Of a stretch of DNA of 64,000 nucleotides, positions 1-8,392 are shown piece by piece. A model generated the notes under the pieces. The model was not told the DNA's origin and made no database searches. It worked only from the letters and a program-made list of their open reading frames with translations. This stretch comes from Qipengyuania nanhaisediminis (GTDB lineage Bacteria; Pseudomonadota; Alphaproteobacteria; Sphingomonadales; Sphingomonadaceae). Location: positions 248,001 through 312,000 of the forward strand of contig NZ_FOWZ01000001.1 in NCBI RefSeq assembly GCF_900115585.1. Reading direction: 5' to 3'. How positions within the stretch are numbered: position 1 is the stretch's first letter; every line of letters begins with the position of its first letter. The position numbers were made by a program, and so were the translations under genes.

Positions 1-250
1 CAGTGGCGGCGGCATTATCGCCGGCCTCTTCGATCGACGCGGTTTCAGCTGCCTCTGCAGCCGAATTGTCGACTTCGACCGGTTCGCTTGCAGCGGCGTC
101 TTCGACCGGCTCTTCGGTCACCGGCTCAAGCGCCTCGTCCGCAGCAACTTCGACCGTGTCGGCCTCTGCTTCGGTCGACGCGTCGTCGGCACTGCCACAG
201 GCGGCCAGCGCCAGCGAAGCGGTTGCAGCGGCAAGAATACGGAACTTCAT
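1..250 (-). CDS. Acidic alanine-rich lipoprotein, partial (C-terminus beyond left edge)
   Basis: The gene reads leftwards from an ATG at 250 and is cut by the window edge. The first 18 residues form a lipoprotein signal with basic start MKFR, a hydrophobic Ala/Leu core and a lipobox LAAC, with the acylated Cys at residue 18. The visible mature part (about 65 residues) is low-complexity, made mostly of Ala, Glu, Asp, Val and Ser, with no recognisable domain. It probably sits at the envelope on a flexible acidic tether. Function is unknown; the missing C-terminal part could carry a domain. The start is well supported by the signal peptide. Confidence 0.75.
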   Translation of the reverse strand, partial: MKFRILAAATASLALAACGSADDASTEAEADTVEVAADEALEPVTEEPVEDAAASEPVEVDNSAAEAAETASIEEAGDNAAAT

Positions 251-380
251 GTGTCTCTCCTGATCTGAGCGCCGGTCGGCGCTGTCGGGAGGGGTGGTTA
301 ATATGCACTGGCCCCAAGGTCCAAGGGGAAAATGCAGCAACGCCGCTTGCGCGCTGAGCACGAGGCGGCGAGAGGGTGGC

Positions 381-2165
381 ATGCCCCCGCTCGATGGAGA
401 CAATCTGGACCGCGCCCGCGAAGCCCTGCGTTCGACCTTCGGGTTCGACGGATTCCGCGGTCGGCAGGAAGATGTCGTCGAGCGTGTCCTCAATGGACAG
501 TCCACACTTGCAGTGATGCCGACCGGTGCAGGAAAGTCGCTGACCTATCAGCTTCCGGCGGTCATGATGCCAGGCACCTGCATCGTCATCAGCCCGCTCA
601 TCGCGCTGATGCACGACCAGCTGCGCAGCGCACGGGCAAACGGGGTCCGTGCCGCCACGCTGACCAGTGCCGATGCCGACTGGCGCGAAACGCAGGATGC
701 TTTCCGCGCGGGAGAGCTGGACCTGCTCTATGTAGCGCCGGAGCGCGCCAGCCAGCCGGGTTTCCGCGACATGCTGGGCGCTGCACCGCTCGCCCTGTTC
801 GCGGTCGACGAGGCGCATTGCGTGTCGGAATGGGGGCACGACTTCCGCCCCGATTACCGCCAGCTGCGCCCGTTGATGGACGCCTTCCCCGATGTGCCTC
901 GCCTGGCGCTGACGGCCACCGCAGACCGGCAGACACGCGCCGACGTGATGACGCAGCTAGGCGTTCCGGAGGACGGGCTGGTGCTCGCCGGCTTCGACCG
1001 GCCCAATATCCGCTATGCGATCACCACGCGCGACAATCCCGTGCGGCAGATTTCCGATCTCATGGCCCGCCAGCCCGGCCCCGGCATCGTCTACGCCCAG
1101 ACCCGCCGCAAGGTGGAGGAGCTGGCCGAAAAGCTCGCCGCTGCAACCGGCCGCGCCGTGCGTCCCTATCATGCAGGGCTTCCGGCAGAGACGCGCGCCG
1201 CCAACCAGGCGACCTTCGTCGAGAGCGAGGACATGGTGATCGTCGCCACGATTGCTTTCGGCATGGGGATCGACAAGCCGGACGTGCGCTTCGTTGCCCA
1301 TGTCGGCGTGCCCAAGTCGATCGAAGGCTACTATCAGGAAACAGGCCGTGCCGGGCGCGACGGCGATCCGAGCCTTGCGACCATGTTCTGGGGCGCAGCC
1401 GATTTCGCCACGGCGCGCCAACGCCTGATAGAGTTACCGGAAGGGCGACGCAGCGCGGAGCGGGCGCGCCTCGATGCGCTGGCCGGACTGGTCGAAACGC
1501 CGCATTGCCGCCGCGCGGTTCTCCTGCGCCATTTCGGGGAGGACCCCGACGAAACTTGCGGCAATTGCGACAATTGCCTCGATCCGCCCAAGGTCACGGA
1601 CACCACCGAACTCGCGCGCAAGCTGCTCTCGGCGGTCTACCGCACGGGCCAGAGCTTCGGCATGGGACATCTGCAGAAAGTGCTTGTCGGCGCCGAGGAC
1701 GAGCGCGTGCGCCAGCGCGGACACGACCGGTTGAGCGTCTTCGGTATCGTCGAAGGCGAGGACGCCCGGCTCTTGCAACCGCTAGGCCGGGCGCTCCAGG
1801 CGCGGGGGGATCTCGTCCCGACCGAGCACGGCGGCCTCTCGCTTGGCGGCGCGGCACGCGAGATAATCAAGGGCGAGCGCAAGGTCGAGATCATCGTCCC
1901 GCCCAAGCGCAGCCGCAGGCGGCGCGGCGAAGCGGCAGCCAATCCGGTCGGCGATCCCTTGTTCGAGGCATTGCGCGATCTGCGCCGCGATCTCGCCAAG
2001 GAGGCGGGTGTCCCGCCCTATGTCGTATTCCACGATTCGACCCTGCGCGAAATGGCTTCAAGCCGGCCCTCGACCCTGTCTGAACTGGGTCGTCTCGGGG
2101 GTGTCGGAGCGCGCAAGCTCGACGCCTATGGCGAACGTTTCCTGGCAGAGATCGCCCGCCACTGA
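381..2165 (+). CDS. recQ: ATP-dependent DNA helicase RecQ
   Basis: 3'-5' superfamily 2 DNA helicase acting in recombination and replication-fork repair. With the ATG at 381 it is 594 residues. Visible elements: Walker A MPTGAGKS near residues 46-53, the DEAH box followed by CVSEWGHDFRPDY near 142-157 (a RecQ signature), helicase C-terminal motif AFGMGIDKPDVR and QETGRAGRDG, a zinc-binding Cys set ending CGNCDNC, a winged-helix region, and a C-terminal HRDC domain (about 525-594). An earlier in-frame ATG at 303 would add residues that do not look like RecQ, so 381 is preferred although its ribosome site is weak. It stands alone on the plus strand. Confidence 0.95.
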   Translation: MPPLDGDNLDRAREALRSTFGFDGFRGRQEDVVERVLNGQSTLAVMPTGAGKSLTYQLPAVMMPGTCIVISPLIALMHDQLRSARANGVRAATLTSADADWRETQDAFRAGELDLLYVAPERASQPGFRDMLGAAPLALFAVDEAHCVSEWGHDFRPDYRQLRPLMDAFPDVPRLALTATADRQTRADVMTQLGVPEDGLVLAGFDRPNIRYAITTRDNPVRQISDLMARQPGPGIVYAQTRRKVEELAEKLAAATGRAVRPYHAGLPAETRAANQATFVESEDMVIVATIAFGMGIDKPDVRFVAHVGVPKSIEGYYQETGRAGRDGDPSLATMFWGAADFATARQRLIELPEGRRSAERARLDALAGLVETPHCRRAVLLRHFGEDPDETCGNCDNCLDPPKVTDTTELARKLLSAVYRTGQSFGMGHLQKVLVGAEDERVRQRGHDRLSVFGIVEGEDARLLQPLGRALQARGDLVPTEHGGLSLGGAAREIIKGERKVEIIVPPKRSRRRRGEAAANPVGDPLFEALRDLRRDLAKEAGVPPYVVFHDSTLREMASSRPSTLSELGRLGGVGARKLDAYGERFLAEIARH

Positions 2166-2175
2166 CCGGATGTTC

Positions 2176-2215
2176 TTGACCGAACACTGCGCCTGATATA
2201 TTTATGATATCATAA
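2176..2215 (+). promoter_or_regulatory. Promoter with overlapping 14-bp perfect palindrome (SPFH operon)
   Basis: A TTGACC (2176-2181) and a TATTTA (2199-2204) separated by 17 bases make a credible sigma-70 promoter. It overlaps the perfect palindrome ttatgatatcataa (2202-2215), which lies 21 bases before the start codon of the SPFH gene in an unusually AT-rich stretch for this genome. Such placement fits a repressor operator. The ribbon-helix-helix protein encoded second in the operon is a natural candidate for binding it, but that is inference. Confidence 0.6.
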
Positions 2216-2236
2216 TTATATAACAGGAGGCAGGTT

Positions 2237-3148
2237 ATGTCGGTGGAATTGTCCGGAATGAAAACCAGCCGCGAAAGCGCGGCGACGAGTTACAATGGCT
2301 ACATCATGTTGTTGGTGCTGGTCGGCCTTATCGCCGTCCTGGCTCTTGTCCTGCCCGGCCTGGCGCCCGAGGACGGCGCGGCGTCGGGGGCGAAAATCCT
2401 CTTCCTGGTAGCCCTGTCCACTTCGGTCATCGGAGTCGTGATCGTGGGCCTCGGCTTCTTCATGATCCAGCCCAACCAGGCGGCGGTCATCACGCTGTTC
2501 GGCGAATACAAGGGTAGCGAGCGTACCGAGGGGCTGCGCTGGGTGTGGCCGTGGATGGGCAAGAACAAGATTTCGGCCCGTGCGCACAATATCCATTCCG
2601 AACGGGTCAAGATCAACGACCTGCGGGGTAACCCGATCGAGATCGCCTGCAACGTGGTCTGGCGCGTGCGCGACACTGCCCAGGCGAGCTTCGATGTCGA
2701 CGACTACAAGGAGTTCGTGAACATCCAGATTGAAGCGGGCCTGCGCACCGTCGGCTCTCGTCATCCCTATGATGATTTCGAAGGCGAGGAAGTCACGCTT
2801 CGCGGAGGCGGCGACGTGGTCAACCGCGAGCTCCTGGAAGAGCTCAACGACCGGCTCAAGGTCGCCGGCATCGTCGTCGATGAAGCGGGCCTCACGCACC
2901 TCGCCTATGCGAGCGAAATCGCCAGCGCCATGCTCAAGCGCCAGCAGGCCGACGCCATCATCGCGGCGCGCACCAAGATCGTGCTGGGTGCGGTCGGCAT
3001 GGTCGAGGATGCCCTCACCAAGCTTAGCGAAGACAATATCGTCGAGCTCGACGACGAGCGGCGTGCGGCCATGGTGTCCAACCTGATGGTCGTGCTGTGC
3101 GGCGAGAAGGATGCGCACCCGGTGGTCAACGCCGGCTCGCTGTACTGA
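2237..3148 (+). CDS. SPFH/Band 7 domain membrane protein
   Basis: 303-residue member of the stomatin/prohibitin/flotillin (SPFH) family, which form oligomeric membrane scaffolds that control protease or lipid-domain activity. Two hydrophobic segments are visible near residues 19-45 and 55-77, followed by the Band 7 domain (about 80-270) with the typical entry [18 protein letters not shown] and a helical C-terminal part. An AGGAGG ribosome site precedes the ATG. It is first in an operon with a ribbon-helix-helix protein and a small membrane protein (gaps of 25 and 1 bases). Exact substrate or partner cannot be read from sequence. Confidence 0.88.
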   Translation: MSVELSGMKTSRESAATSYNGYIMLLVLVGLIAVLALVLPGLAPEDGAASGAKILFLVALSTSVIGVVIVGLGFFMIQPNQAAVITLFGEYKGSERTEGLRWVWPWMGKNKISARAHNIHSERVKINDLRGNPIEIACNVVWRVRDTAQASFDVDDYKEFVNIQIEAGLRTVGSRHPYDDFEGEEVTLRGGGDVVNRELLEELNDRLKVAGIVVDEAGLTHLAYASEIASAMLKRQQADAIIAARTKIVLGAVGMVEDALTKLSEDNIVELDDERRAAMVSNLMVVLCGEKDAHPVVNAGSLY

Positions 3149-3173
3149 TCTGAAGGACTAGCGGAGAGGCCTC

Positions 3174-3377
3174 ATGGCCAAACCACCAGCCAAGAAAGCC
3201 TTCGCCCTGCGTCTCGACCCGGCTGTCCATGCTGCGGTCGAGCGCCTGGCGGCGGACGAATTGCGCAGCGCCAATGCGCAGATCGAAATGTTGTTGCGCG
3301 AAGCGCTGAAAAAGCGCGGTATCGACGTCGCGATTTCCAAGCAGCCCAAGCGCGGGCGCCCGAAGAAGGAGGACTGA
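3174..3377 (+). CDS. Arc-type ribbon-helix-helix DNA-binding protein
   Basis: 67-residue basic protein. Residues 8-55 look like an Arc/MetJ ribbon-helix-helix unit: a beta strand KAFALRLDP, then two helices covering VHAAVERLAADEL and SANAQIEMLLREALKKRG. The C-terminus is very basic (KRGRPKKED). RHH proteins bind DNA as dimers at short inverted repeats and often autoregulate. It lies between the SPFH gene and a small membrane protein and could act on the palindrome at 2202-2215. Toxin-antitoxin antitoxins share this fold, but the neighbours do not look like a toxin. Confidence 0.72.
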   Translation: MAKPPAKKAFALRLDPAVHAAVERLAADELRSANAQIEMLLREALKKRGIDVAISKQPKRGRPKKED

Positions 3378-3378
3378 G

Positions 3379-3636
3379 ATGAAGGACGACAAACCCTGGT
3401 TCGCCCCCAAGCGCTTCGGTTACGGCGCAGGGCTGCCGATCGCCTGGCAGGGCTGGGCGCTGCTGGCCGTCTATACGCTGGTCATGCTGTCTCCGGCGCC
3501 CGTGCTGGAGTGGGATCCGGCCATCGGGCTCGGCTTTGCGATCGTGGTCTGGCTGCTCGCCACTCTCGCCGTGGTCTTCATCGCTAAGCACAAGACGCGT
3601 GGCGGCTGGCGCTGGCGTCATGGCGAGAAGGATTGA
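3379..3636 (+). CDS. Small two-TM membrane protein of the SPFH operon
   Basis: 85-residue protein with two predicted membrane segments, roughly residues 21-40 and 48-68, separated by a short loop, and a positively charged C-terminal tail (KHKTRGGWRWRHGEKD) likely cytoplasmic. The ATG at 3379 follows the stop of the ribbon-helix-helix gene by one base, so the two are probably translationally coupled. I do not recognise a family. Co-transcription with the SPFH gene suggests a membrane partner of that scaffold, but this is inferred from context only. Confidence 0.65.
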   Translation: MKDDKPWFAPKRFGYGAGLPIAWQGWALLAVYTLVMLSPAPVLEWDPAIGLGFAIVVWLLATLAVVFIAKHKTRGGWRWRHGEKD

Positions 3637-3669
3637 CATCCGTATCCGCGCGATCATCCTGTTTGCGCG

Positions 3670-4683
3670 ATGTTAACCATTAAATCCTATGCAATTGCGA
3701 TGGTTTCGCCCTTCGCCTCTGCTGCCGATCGCCTCCCGCGTTGGATCGTGGCCGGCGTCGCGGCCCTCGCAGTTGGCGCCATTCCGCTTGCTGCAGTCAT
3801 GGCCCAACCAGCCCGCGGAAACTTCACCATCGCAGAAACGGGACAGGGATTCGCGCTGCTCCAGGACGCGGTCGACGCTATTGGCGATGCCAGGGGCACG
3901 ATCCTCGTGGCGCCCGGCGTTTACGACCAGTGCGCGGTCCAGAAAGCAGGCCGGATTGAATTTCGCGCGGCGGAGGCCGGCAAGGCGATTTTCGACGGCG
4001 GAATCTGTGAAGGCAAGGCGGCGCTTGTCCTGCGCGGCGATAGCGCGGCCATCCGGGGGCTGACCTTTGCCAACATGCATGTGCGGGAAAAGAACGGTGC
4101 CGGCATCCGCCTGGAAAATGGCGAACTTTCCATCGTCCAGAGCTGGTTCCGCGATAGCGACCAGGGATTGCTGACGGTCAACGGCAAGTCGAACCGGATC
4201 ACCATCGACAAATCCACTTTCACCCGTCTCGGCACCTGCGAAGGAAGCGGCGGGTGCGCCCATTCGATCTATGTCGGCGACTATGGCGAACTCGAAGTGA
4301 CGCGCAGCCGCTTCGAACAGGGGCGCGGCGGGCACTATGTGAAATCACGCGCCAGTCGCAATCGCATCGCCAACAACAGTTTCGACGACACCGGCGGGCG
4401 CGGCACGAATTACATGATCGACCTGCCCGAAGGGGGCTCGGGCATGATCAGCGGGAACTGGTTCGTCCAGGGCAAGGACAAGGAAAACTGGTCCGCCCTG
4501 ATCGCGATCGGCGCGGAAGGCGGGAAATATTCGTCCGACGGCCTGGTCATCCGCGACAACGACGCGCGCCTTGCGCCCGGCATCACACGCAAACCCGCAT
4601 TCATTGCCGACTGGACGGGTGACGCCCTTGCCGTCGGCGAGAACTCGCTGGGCACGAACCTTAAACCTTTCGAAAGCCGCTGA
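3670..4683 (+). CDS. Secreted right-handed beta-helix protein
   Basis: 337 residues. An N-terminal region with an uncleaved-looking basic stretch is followed by a hydrophobic signal core ending AVMAQPARG near residue 49, so the protein is probably exported. The mature part has the repeating pattern of a parallel beta-helix (pectate-lyase superfamily): strands such as GTILVAPGVYDQCAV, AIRGLTFANMHV, GELSIVQSWFRD, NRITIDKSTFTRL and ELEVTRSRFEQ. No clear catalytic set is visible, so a lyase or hydrolase activity is not claimed. An alternative ATG at 3700 gives a more normal signal-peptide length; neither start has a clear ribosome site. Confidence 0.72.
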   Translation: MLTIKSYAIAMVSPFASAADRLPRWIVAGVAALAVGAIPLAAVMAQPARGNFTIAETGQGFALLQDAVDAIGDARGTILVAPGVYDQCAVQKAGRIEFRAAEAGKAIFDGGICEGKAALVLRGDSAAIRGLTFANMHVREKNGAGIRLENGELSIVQSWFRDSDQGLLTVNGKSNRITIDKSTFTRLGTCEGSGGCAHSIYVGDYGELEVTRSRFEQGRGGHYVKSRASRNRIANNSFDDTGGRGTNYMIDLPEGGSGMISGNWFVQGKDKENWSALIAIGAEGGKYSSDGLVIRDNDARLAPGITRKPAFIADWTGDALAVGENSLGTNLKPFESR

Positions 4684-4729
4684 GGAACGCCCTCGCCCCC
4701 GGCATCGTTGATCGGGAAAGGAGCGAAAC

Positions 4730-4993
4730 ATGGCAGGCGGATGGGCGCGAGACGGCGCCGTACAGGACCAGATTGACGACACGGTAAGCGATGCCGTCAG
4801 TGCGGCGCGCGCGCGCATGCCGCGTGGCGACAGCGCCGAATATTGCGATGAGTGCGGAGAGCCGATCCCGCAGAAGCGCCGCGATGCCTTGCCCGGCGTA
4901 CGCACTTGCGTCGCCTGCCAGTCGGCCCGCGATGCCACCACCCGCCAGTCCGGCATCAATCGCCGCGGCAGCAAGGACAGCCAGTTGCGCTAG
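4730..4993 (+). CDS. DksA/TraR-family C4 zinc-finger protein (YbiI-like)
   Basis: 87 residues. The centre carries a C4 zinc finger of DksA/TraR type, CDECGEPIP followed 19 residues later by CVACQ, preceded by an acidic helix. It is much shorter than DksA (about 150 residues) and lacks the long coiled coil, resembling the small YbiI group. Those proteins can touch the RNA polymerase secondary channel, but the role of short members is poorly defined. A strong AAAGGAG site lies before the ATG. It is followed by psd, 26 bases downstream. Confidence 0.8.
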   Translation: MAGGWARDGAVQDQIDDTVSDAVSAARARMPRGDSAEYCDECGEPIPQKRRDALPGVRTCVACQSARDATTRQSGINRRGSKDSQLR

Positions 4994-5019
4994 GGCGCAA
5001 TTCGGTTCACGGCCCCGGA

Positions 5020-5880
5020 ATGGCATCACCCTTCATCTGGCTCCAGCACATGCTGCCGCACCACGCCGTCTCCCGCATGGCGGGCTCTCTCGCCTCGAGC
5101 GAGGCGGGCGCGGTCAAGAACCTGCTGATCCGCCGCTTCATCGACGCATACGACGTCGACATGAGCGAAGCGGCGCGCGGCATCGATGAATACCGCAGCT
5201 TCAACGACTTCTTCACCCGCGAACTGAAGCCCGGCGCCAGGCCGCTGGCCGATGCCGGCGAGTATATCCTTTCCCCCGCCGACGGCGCGATCAGCCAGAT
5301 CGGCCGCATCGAAGATGGCAAGATTTTCCAGGCCAAGGGACGGCATTTCACCGCGCGCCAGCTGCTCGGCGGCGACGAGGACGCAGCGCGCCTGTTCGAA
5401 GGCGGCACCTTCGCCACGGTATATCTGAGCCCGCGCGACTATCACCGCGTCCACATGCCCGCAGCAGGCCGGCTCACCAGCGCCACCTATGTCCCCGGAG
5501 ACCTGTTCTCGGTAAACCAGGTCACGGCAGAGAATGTCGATGGCCTGTTTGCCCGCAACGAACGGCTCGCCTGCCTGTTTGACGGCCCCGACGGTTGCTT
5601 CGCCAGCGTCATGGTCGGCGCGATGATCGTGGCGGGGATTGAAACGGTGTGGTCTGGACTGGAAGAGACCCATTCGCCCAAGCTGAAGCGGACCGATTTT
5701 TCCGGCGGCGCACATTCCTTCGAGGCAGGCGACGAAATGGGCCGCTTTATCCTGGGATCGACCGTCGTGCTGCTGTTCGAACCGGGCCGCGTCGAATGGC
5801 TCGACGGGTTCACGCCTGGCGACAGCGTCCGGATGGGCGAAGCGCTTGGACGGCGCCTTCAGCCGAACGCCGGGGCGTAG
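5020..5880 (+). CDS. psd: Phosphatidylserine decarboxylase proenzyme
   Basis: Converts phosphatidylserine to phosphatidylethanolamine at the inner membrane. 286 residues from the ATG at 5020. Visible family features: SFNDFFTRELKPGARPL near residue 60, YLSPRDYHRVHMP in the middle, and the self-cleavage motif LGST near residue 246, where the Ser becomes the pyruvoyl group of the alpha chain. The length and LGST place it with the longer E. coli-like class rather than the short form found in many alphaproteobacteria. Its last 22 bases overlap the end of the converging GNAT gene. Confidence 0.93.
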   Translation: MASPFIWLQHMLPHHAVSRMAGSLASSEAGAVKNLLIRRFIDAYDVDMSEAARGIDEYRSFNDFFTRELKPGARPLADAGEYILSPADGAISQIGRIEDGKIFQAKGRHFTARQLLGGDEDAARLFEGGTFATVYLSPRDYHRVHMPAAGRLTSATYVPGDLFSVNQVTAENVDGLFARNERLACLFDGPDGCFASVMVGAMIVAGIETVWSGLEETHSPKLKRTDFSGGAHSFEAGDEMGRFILGSTVVLLFEPGRVEWLDGFTPGDSVRMGEALGRRLQPNAGA

Positions 5881-6359
5881 CTCACGACACCTGTCGGCGC
5901 GTCGCCGGCAATGACAAGGCGCTGAAAATACTCGGGCGGCGGACCGGGGTATTCCAGCCGCGGATCATGTTCGAAACCGAAGCGAGCATAATAGGCAGGA
6001 TCGCCGAGCAGGACTATTCCGGCAGCGCCTCTCTCCCGCATGTCTGCGATAGCCCGCTGCATCAGCCGAAAGCCGATACCGCCCCGCTGCAAGGAGGGCA
6101 GAACGGAAATCGGCCCGAGCCCATACCAGCTGCCCGCCTTGCCATCGATGGTAACCGGCGACACCGCGACATGTCCGATAATGCGTTCGGCATCCTCCGC
6201 CACCAGCGAAAGCGTCAGGTCGCCATCCTTCCTAAGCCGGTCGACGATTGCCACTTCGGAGCCGTCGCTGTGCTTTCCGCCCTTGAAAGCGGCCTCTGTC
6301 ATGACGGCGATAGCCGCGTGGTCCGATGGCTCTTCAGGCCTGATCGCCACTGCATTCAT
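5859..6359 (-). CDS. GNAT-family N-acetyltransferase
   Basis: 166 residues with the GNAT fold: an N-terminal MNAVAIRPEEPSDHAAIAVM start, a beta-strand region, and the acetyl-CoA loop near residues 85-98 (LPSLQRGGIGFRLM, matching the Q/R-x-x-G-x-G/A pattern). The tail VLLGDPAYYARFGFEHD is typical of the YhbS-like subgroup. The acceptor is unknown. The start codon overlaps the stop of ribA as ATGA, so it is the third gene of an xthA-ribA-GNAT operon. It converges on psd with a 22-base overlap of the two coding ends. Confidence 0.87.
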   Translation of the reverse strand: MNAVAIRPEEPSDHAAIAVMTEAAFKGGKHSDGSEVAIVDRLRKDGDLTLSLVAEDAERIIGHVAVSPVTIDGKAGSWYGLGPISVLPSLQRGGIGFRLMQRAIADMRERGAAGIVLLGDPAYYARFGFEHDPRLEYPGPPPEYFQRLVIAGDAPTGVVSYAPAFG

Positions 6360-7417
6360 GGCAGCAGGTGCCCGGCGCGGTCACGCTTCGTTGCAAGATA
6401 GCGGGCGTTGTGGGGATTGTCCGGCAGGGCGTGCGGCACGCGCTCGTCGATTTTGACGCCATGCGCGCCAAGTGCGTCCACCTTGGCCGGGTTATTCGTC
6501 ATCAGGCGGATGCTGCGCACACCAAGCAGGTCGAGCATCCTTGCGGCAGTGGGAAAGTCACGCGCTTCGTCCGGCAGGCCCAGCCGCGTGTTCGCATCGA
6601 CCGTGTCGAATCCCTGGTCCTGCAGGCGATAGGCGCGCAGCTTGTTGATGAGGCCGATGCCGCGTCCTTCCTGCCTCATGTAGAGAAGCACACCCCAGCC
6701 GCCTTCTTTCGCCTCATGCGCCATTGCATGAAGGGCCGCGTCGAGTTGCGGCCCGCAATCGCATTTGAGGCTGCCGAGCACATCGCCCGTCAGGCATTCG
6801 GAGTGCAGGCGCACAAGCGGCGGCTTGTCCGAGCGTTCCTTGCCGATCACCAGCGCCACGTGCTCGCGCGTATCGTCGGGATGGCGAAAAGCCACGATCC
6901 GCGCATCGGGTGCAGCATCCACCGGCAGGGAAGCACGCGATGCGATGCGCAAGGTGTCAGCCTGCGAAAAAGCGTCAAGATCCGACGCTTCGAGATGCAC
7001 GGCCTCTCCCGCACCGTCCGGAGCGACGAGAAACGCGGGCAATATCCCGGCGATCCGCGCCAGTTCCAGCGCGGCGGCGGCCTGCTCTTCCCATTCCAAC
7101 GCCAGCGCCTTGAACGGCCCCTTCATGGGCTTGGTCAGATCCAGCGCGGGATCGGCAATTGCCAAGGCTTCAGGCAGGTCGAACGTCTCCGCCCCGCGCA
7201 GCAGGACGGGCTGGCGCGGTGCCGCGGCCTCGCGCTGGTTTGCCAGCTTCAGCGTCGCTGCGCGGGTGGCGGAAATCAGCATCTCGCCCGCGGACACTTC
7301 ACCGAATGCCGTTTCGACCGGCTGCAACAGCGGCGCACCGGCGATCGCCAGCGGCCAGCCATGCCTCAGCGCATCAACGGCCTGCGCCGCCCGGCGGGAA
7401 GGCGACGGTTCGCTCAG
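6356..7417 (-). CDS. ribA: GTP cyclohydrolase II, long form, probable CTG start
   Basis: First step of riboflavin synthesis: GTP to 2,5-diamino-6-ribosylamino-pyrimidinone phosphate. The C-terminal 200 residues hold the catalytic domain with zinc ligands in HSECLTGDVLGSLKCDCG and the loop RQEGRGIGLINKLRAY, then NTRLGLPDEARDF. About 150 residues in front are an extra domain seen in alphaproteobacterial RibA. The reading frame has no ATG, GTG or TTG near its expected beginning; a CTG at 7415-7417 overlaps the xthA stop as CTGA and has GGAG eight bases upstream, so I take it as the start (353 residues). Confidence 0.88.
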   Translation of the reverse strand: MSEPSPSRRAAQAVDALRHGWPLAIAGAPLLQPVETAFGEVSAGEMLISATRAATLKLANQREAAAPRQPVLLRGAETFDLPEALAIADPALDLTKPMKGPFKALALEWEEQAAAALELARIAGILPAFLVAPDGAGEAVHLEASDLDAFSQADTLRIASRASLPVDAAPDARIVAFRHPDDTREHVALVIGKERSDKPPLVRLHSECLTGDVLGSLKCDCGPQLDAALHAMAHEAKEGGWGVLLYMRQEGRGIGLINKLRAYRLQDQGFDTVDANTRLGLPDEARDFPTAARMLDLLGVRSIRLMTNNPAKVDALGAHGVKIDERVPHALPDNPHNARYLATKRDRAGHLLP

Positions 7418-8211
7418 AGAGAAAACTCCGTCATCAGCGGGACGTGGTCGGAGGGCTTTTCCCAGTCGCGCGCATATTCGTGGACCGAATGGCCGGTTGC
7501 CTGTTTCGCAAGTTCCGGGCTGGCCCACATGTGGTCGAGCCGGCGACCGCGATCGTTGGCCTTCCAGTCCTTCGCGCGGTAGCTCCACCAGCTGTAATAG
7601 CGTTCGGGCGCAGGGATATGTTCGCGCCCGATATCGGCCCAGCCATGAGCGTCCATGAACCGCTGCAGCGCATCGACCTCCACCGGCGTATGGCTGACGA
7701 CCTTGAGCAATTGCTTGTGGTTCCACACATCGCTTTCGAGTGGCGCGATATTGAAATCGCCCACGATCAGCGTCGGACGGTCGATCTTGTCAGCCCAGCG
7801 CGTCATCCGTTCGAGAAAATCGAGCTTCTGGCCGAATTTGTGGTTCTTCTCGCGGTCCGGCTCGTCTCCGCCAGCGGGGACATAGACATTCTCGACGATC
7901 ATGCCCTGGTGTGCTGGATCGGTCAGTTCCACGCCGACGTGCCGCGCTTCGCCATTGTCCTGCCAGTCGTGCTTCGAAAAATCGCGGAAGGGGATTTTCC
8001 CGACCGTCGCCACGCCATGATAGCCCTTCTGGCCGTGGATCGCGAAGTGTTCGTAACCGAGTTCGCGGAAAGCCTCGAAAGGGAACTGGTGTTCCTGGCA
8101 CTTGATCTCCTGCAGGCACAGGATGTCGGGCCCTTGCTCTTCGAGAAAGCGGGCGACGATCGGCATACGCAGGCGGACGGAATTGATATTCCAGGATGCA
8201 ACAGAAACCAT
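7414..8211 (-). CDS. xthA: Exodeoxyribonuclease III
   Basis: Exonuclease III / AP endonuclease of base-excision repair, Mg-dependent, EEP superfamily. 265 residues from the ATG at 8211, close to the 268 of E. coli XthA. Active-site elements are visible: SWNINSVR at the start, LCLQEIKC carrying the metal-binding Glu, HGQKGYHGVA, GDFNIAP with Asp and Asn, and SDHVPLM with the catalytic His near the end. An upstream in-frame ATG at 8265 is rejected because it would add unrelated residues. First gene of the xthA-ribA-GNAT operon. Confidence 0.95.
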   Translation of the reverse strand: MVSVASWNINSVRLRMPIVARFLEEQGPDILCLQEIKCQEHQFPFEAFRELGYEHFAIHGQKGYHGVATVGKIPFRDFSKHDWQDNGEARHVGVELTDPAHQGMIVENVYVPAGGDEPDREKNHKFGQKLDFLERMTRWADKIDRPTLIVGDFNIAPLESDVWNHKQLLKVVSHTPVEVDALQRFMDAHGWADIGREHIPAPERYYSWWSYRAKDWKANDRGRRLDHMWASPELAKQATGHSVHEYARDWEKPSDHVPLMTEFSL

Positions 8212-8261
8212 GGCCGCCGAGATAGGGCGGCGAAGCGCGGCGGTCCACCCTGCCGCACACA

Positions 8262-8301
8262 ACAAAAAACCCTCGAGCCGGGGGCAAATGGCTCGAGGGT
8301 T
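8262..8301 (-). terminator. Strong intrinsic terminator (minus strand)
   Basis: Perfect 12-bp inverted repeat, aaccctcgagcc at 8268-8279 and ggctcgagggtt at 8290-8301, with a 10-base loop. On the minus strand it is followed by six T and a short T-rich tail. It ends the candidate small RNA and any read-through from lolA, and separates both from the xthA operon that starts just downstream. Confidence 0.9.
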
Positions 8302-8385
8302 CCTTGTGAGCGTTCGTCACGCTTGGAACGAAGCGGTTTGAGGGGTGGCAATCAACAGGGGGGAAATTGCCGTCCGCCGCTTCGT
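8262..8385 (-). ncRNA. Candidate structured small RNA with C-rich loop
   Basis: Read on the minus strand, a promoter (8393-8421) would start transcription at about 8385, exactly where a 9-bp stem begins: ACGAAGCGG (8377-8385) pairs with CCGCTTCGT (8328-8336). Nested inside is GGCAAT (8366-8371) pairing with ATTGCC (8347-8352) around a 13-base loop containing six consecutive C. A small hairpin AGCGT/ACGCT follows, then a 12-bp terminator stem and a T run. The roughly 120-base product has no convincing reading frame. C-rich exposed loops in alphaproteobacterial small RNAs commonly pair with Shine-Dalgarno sequences; that role here is inference. It could instead be a 3' fragment of lolA mRNA. 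Confidence 0.6.
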
Positions 8386-8392
8386 AGACTTA

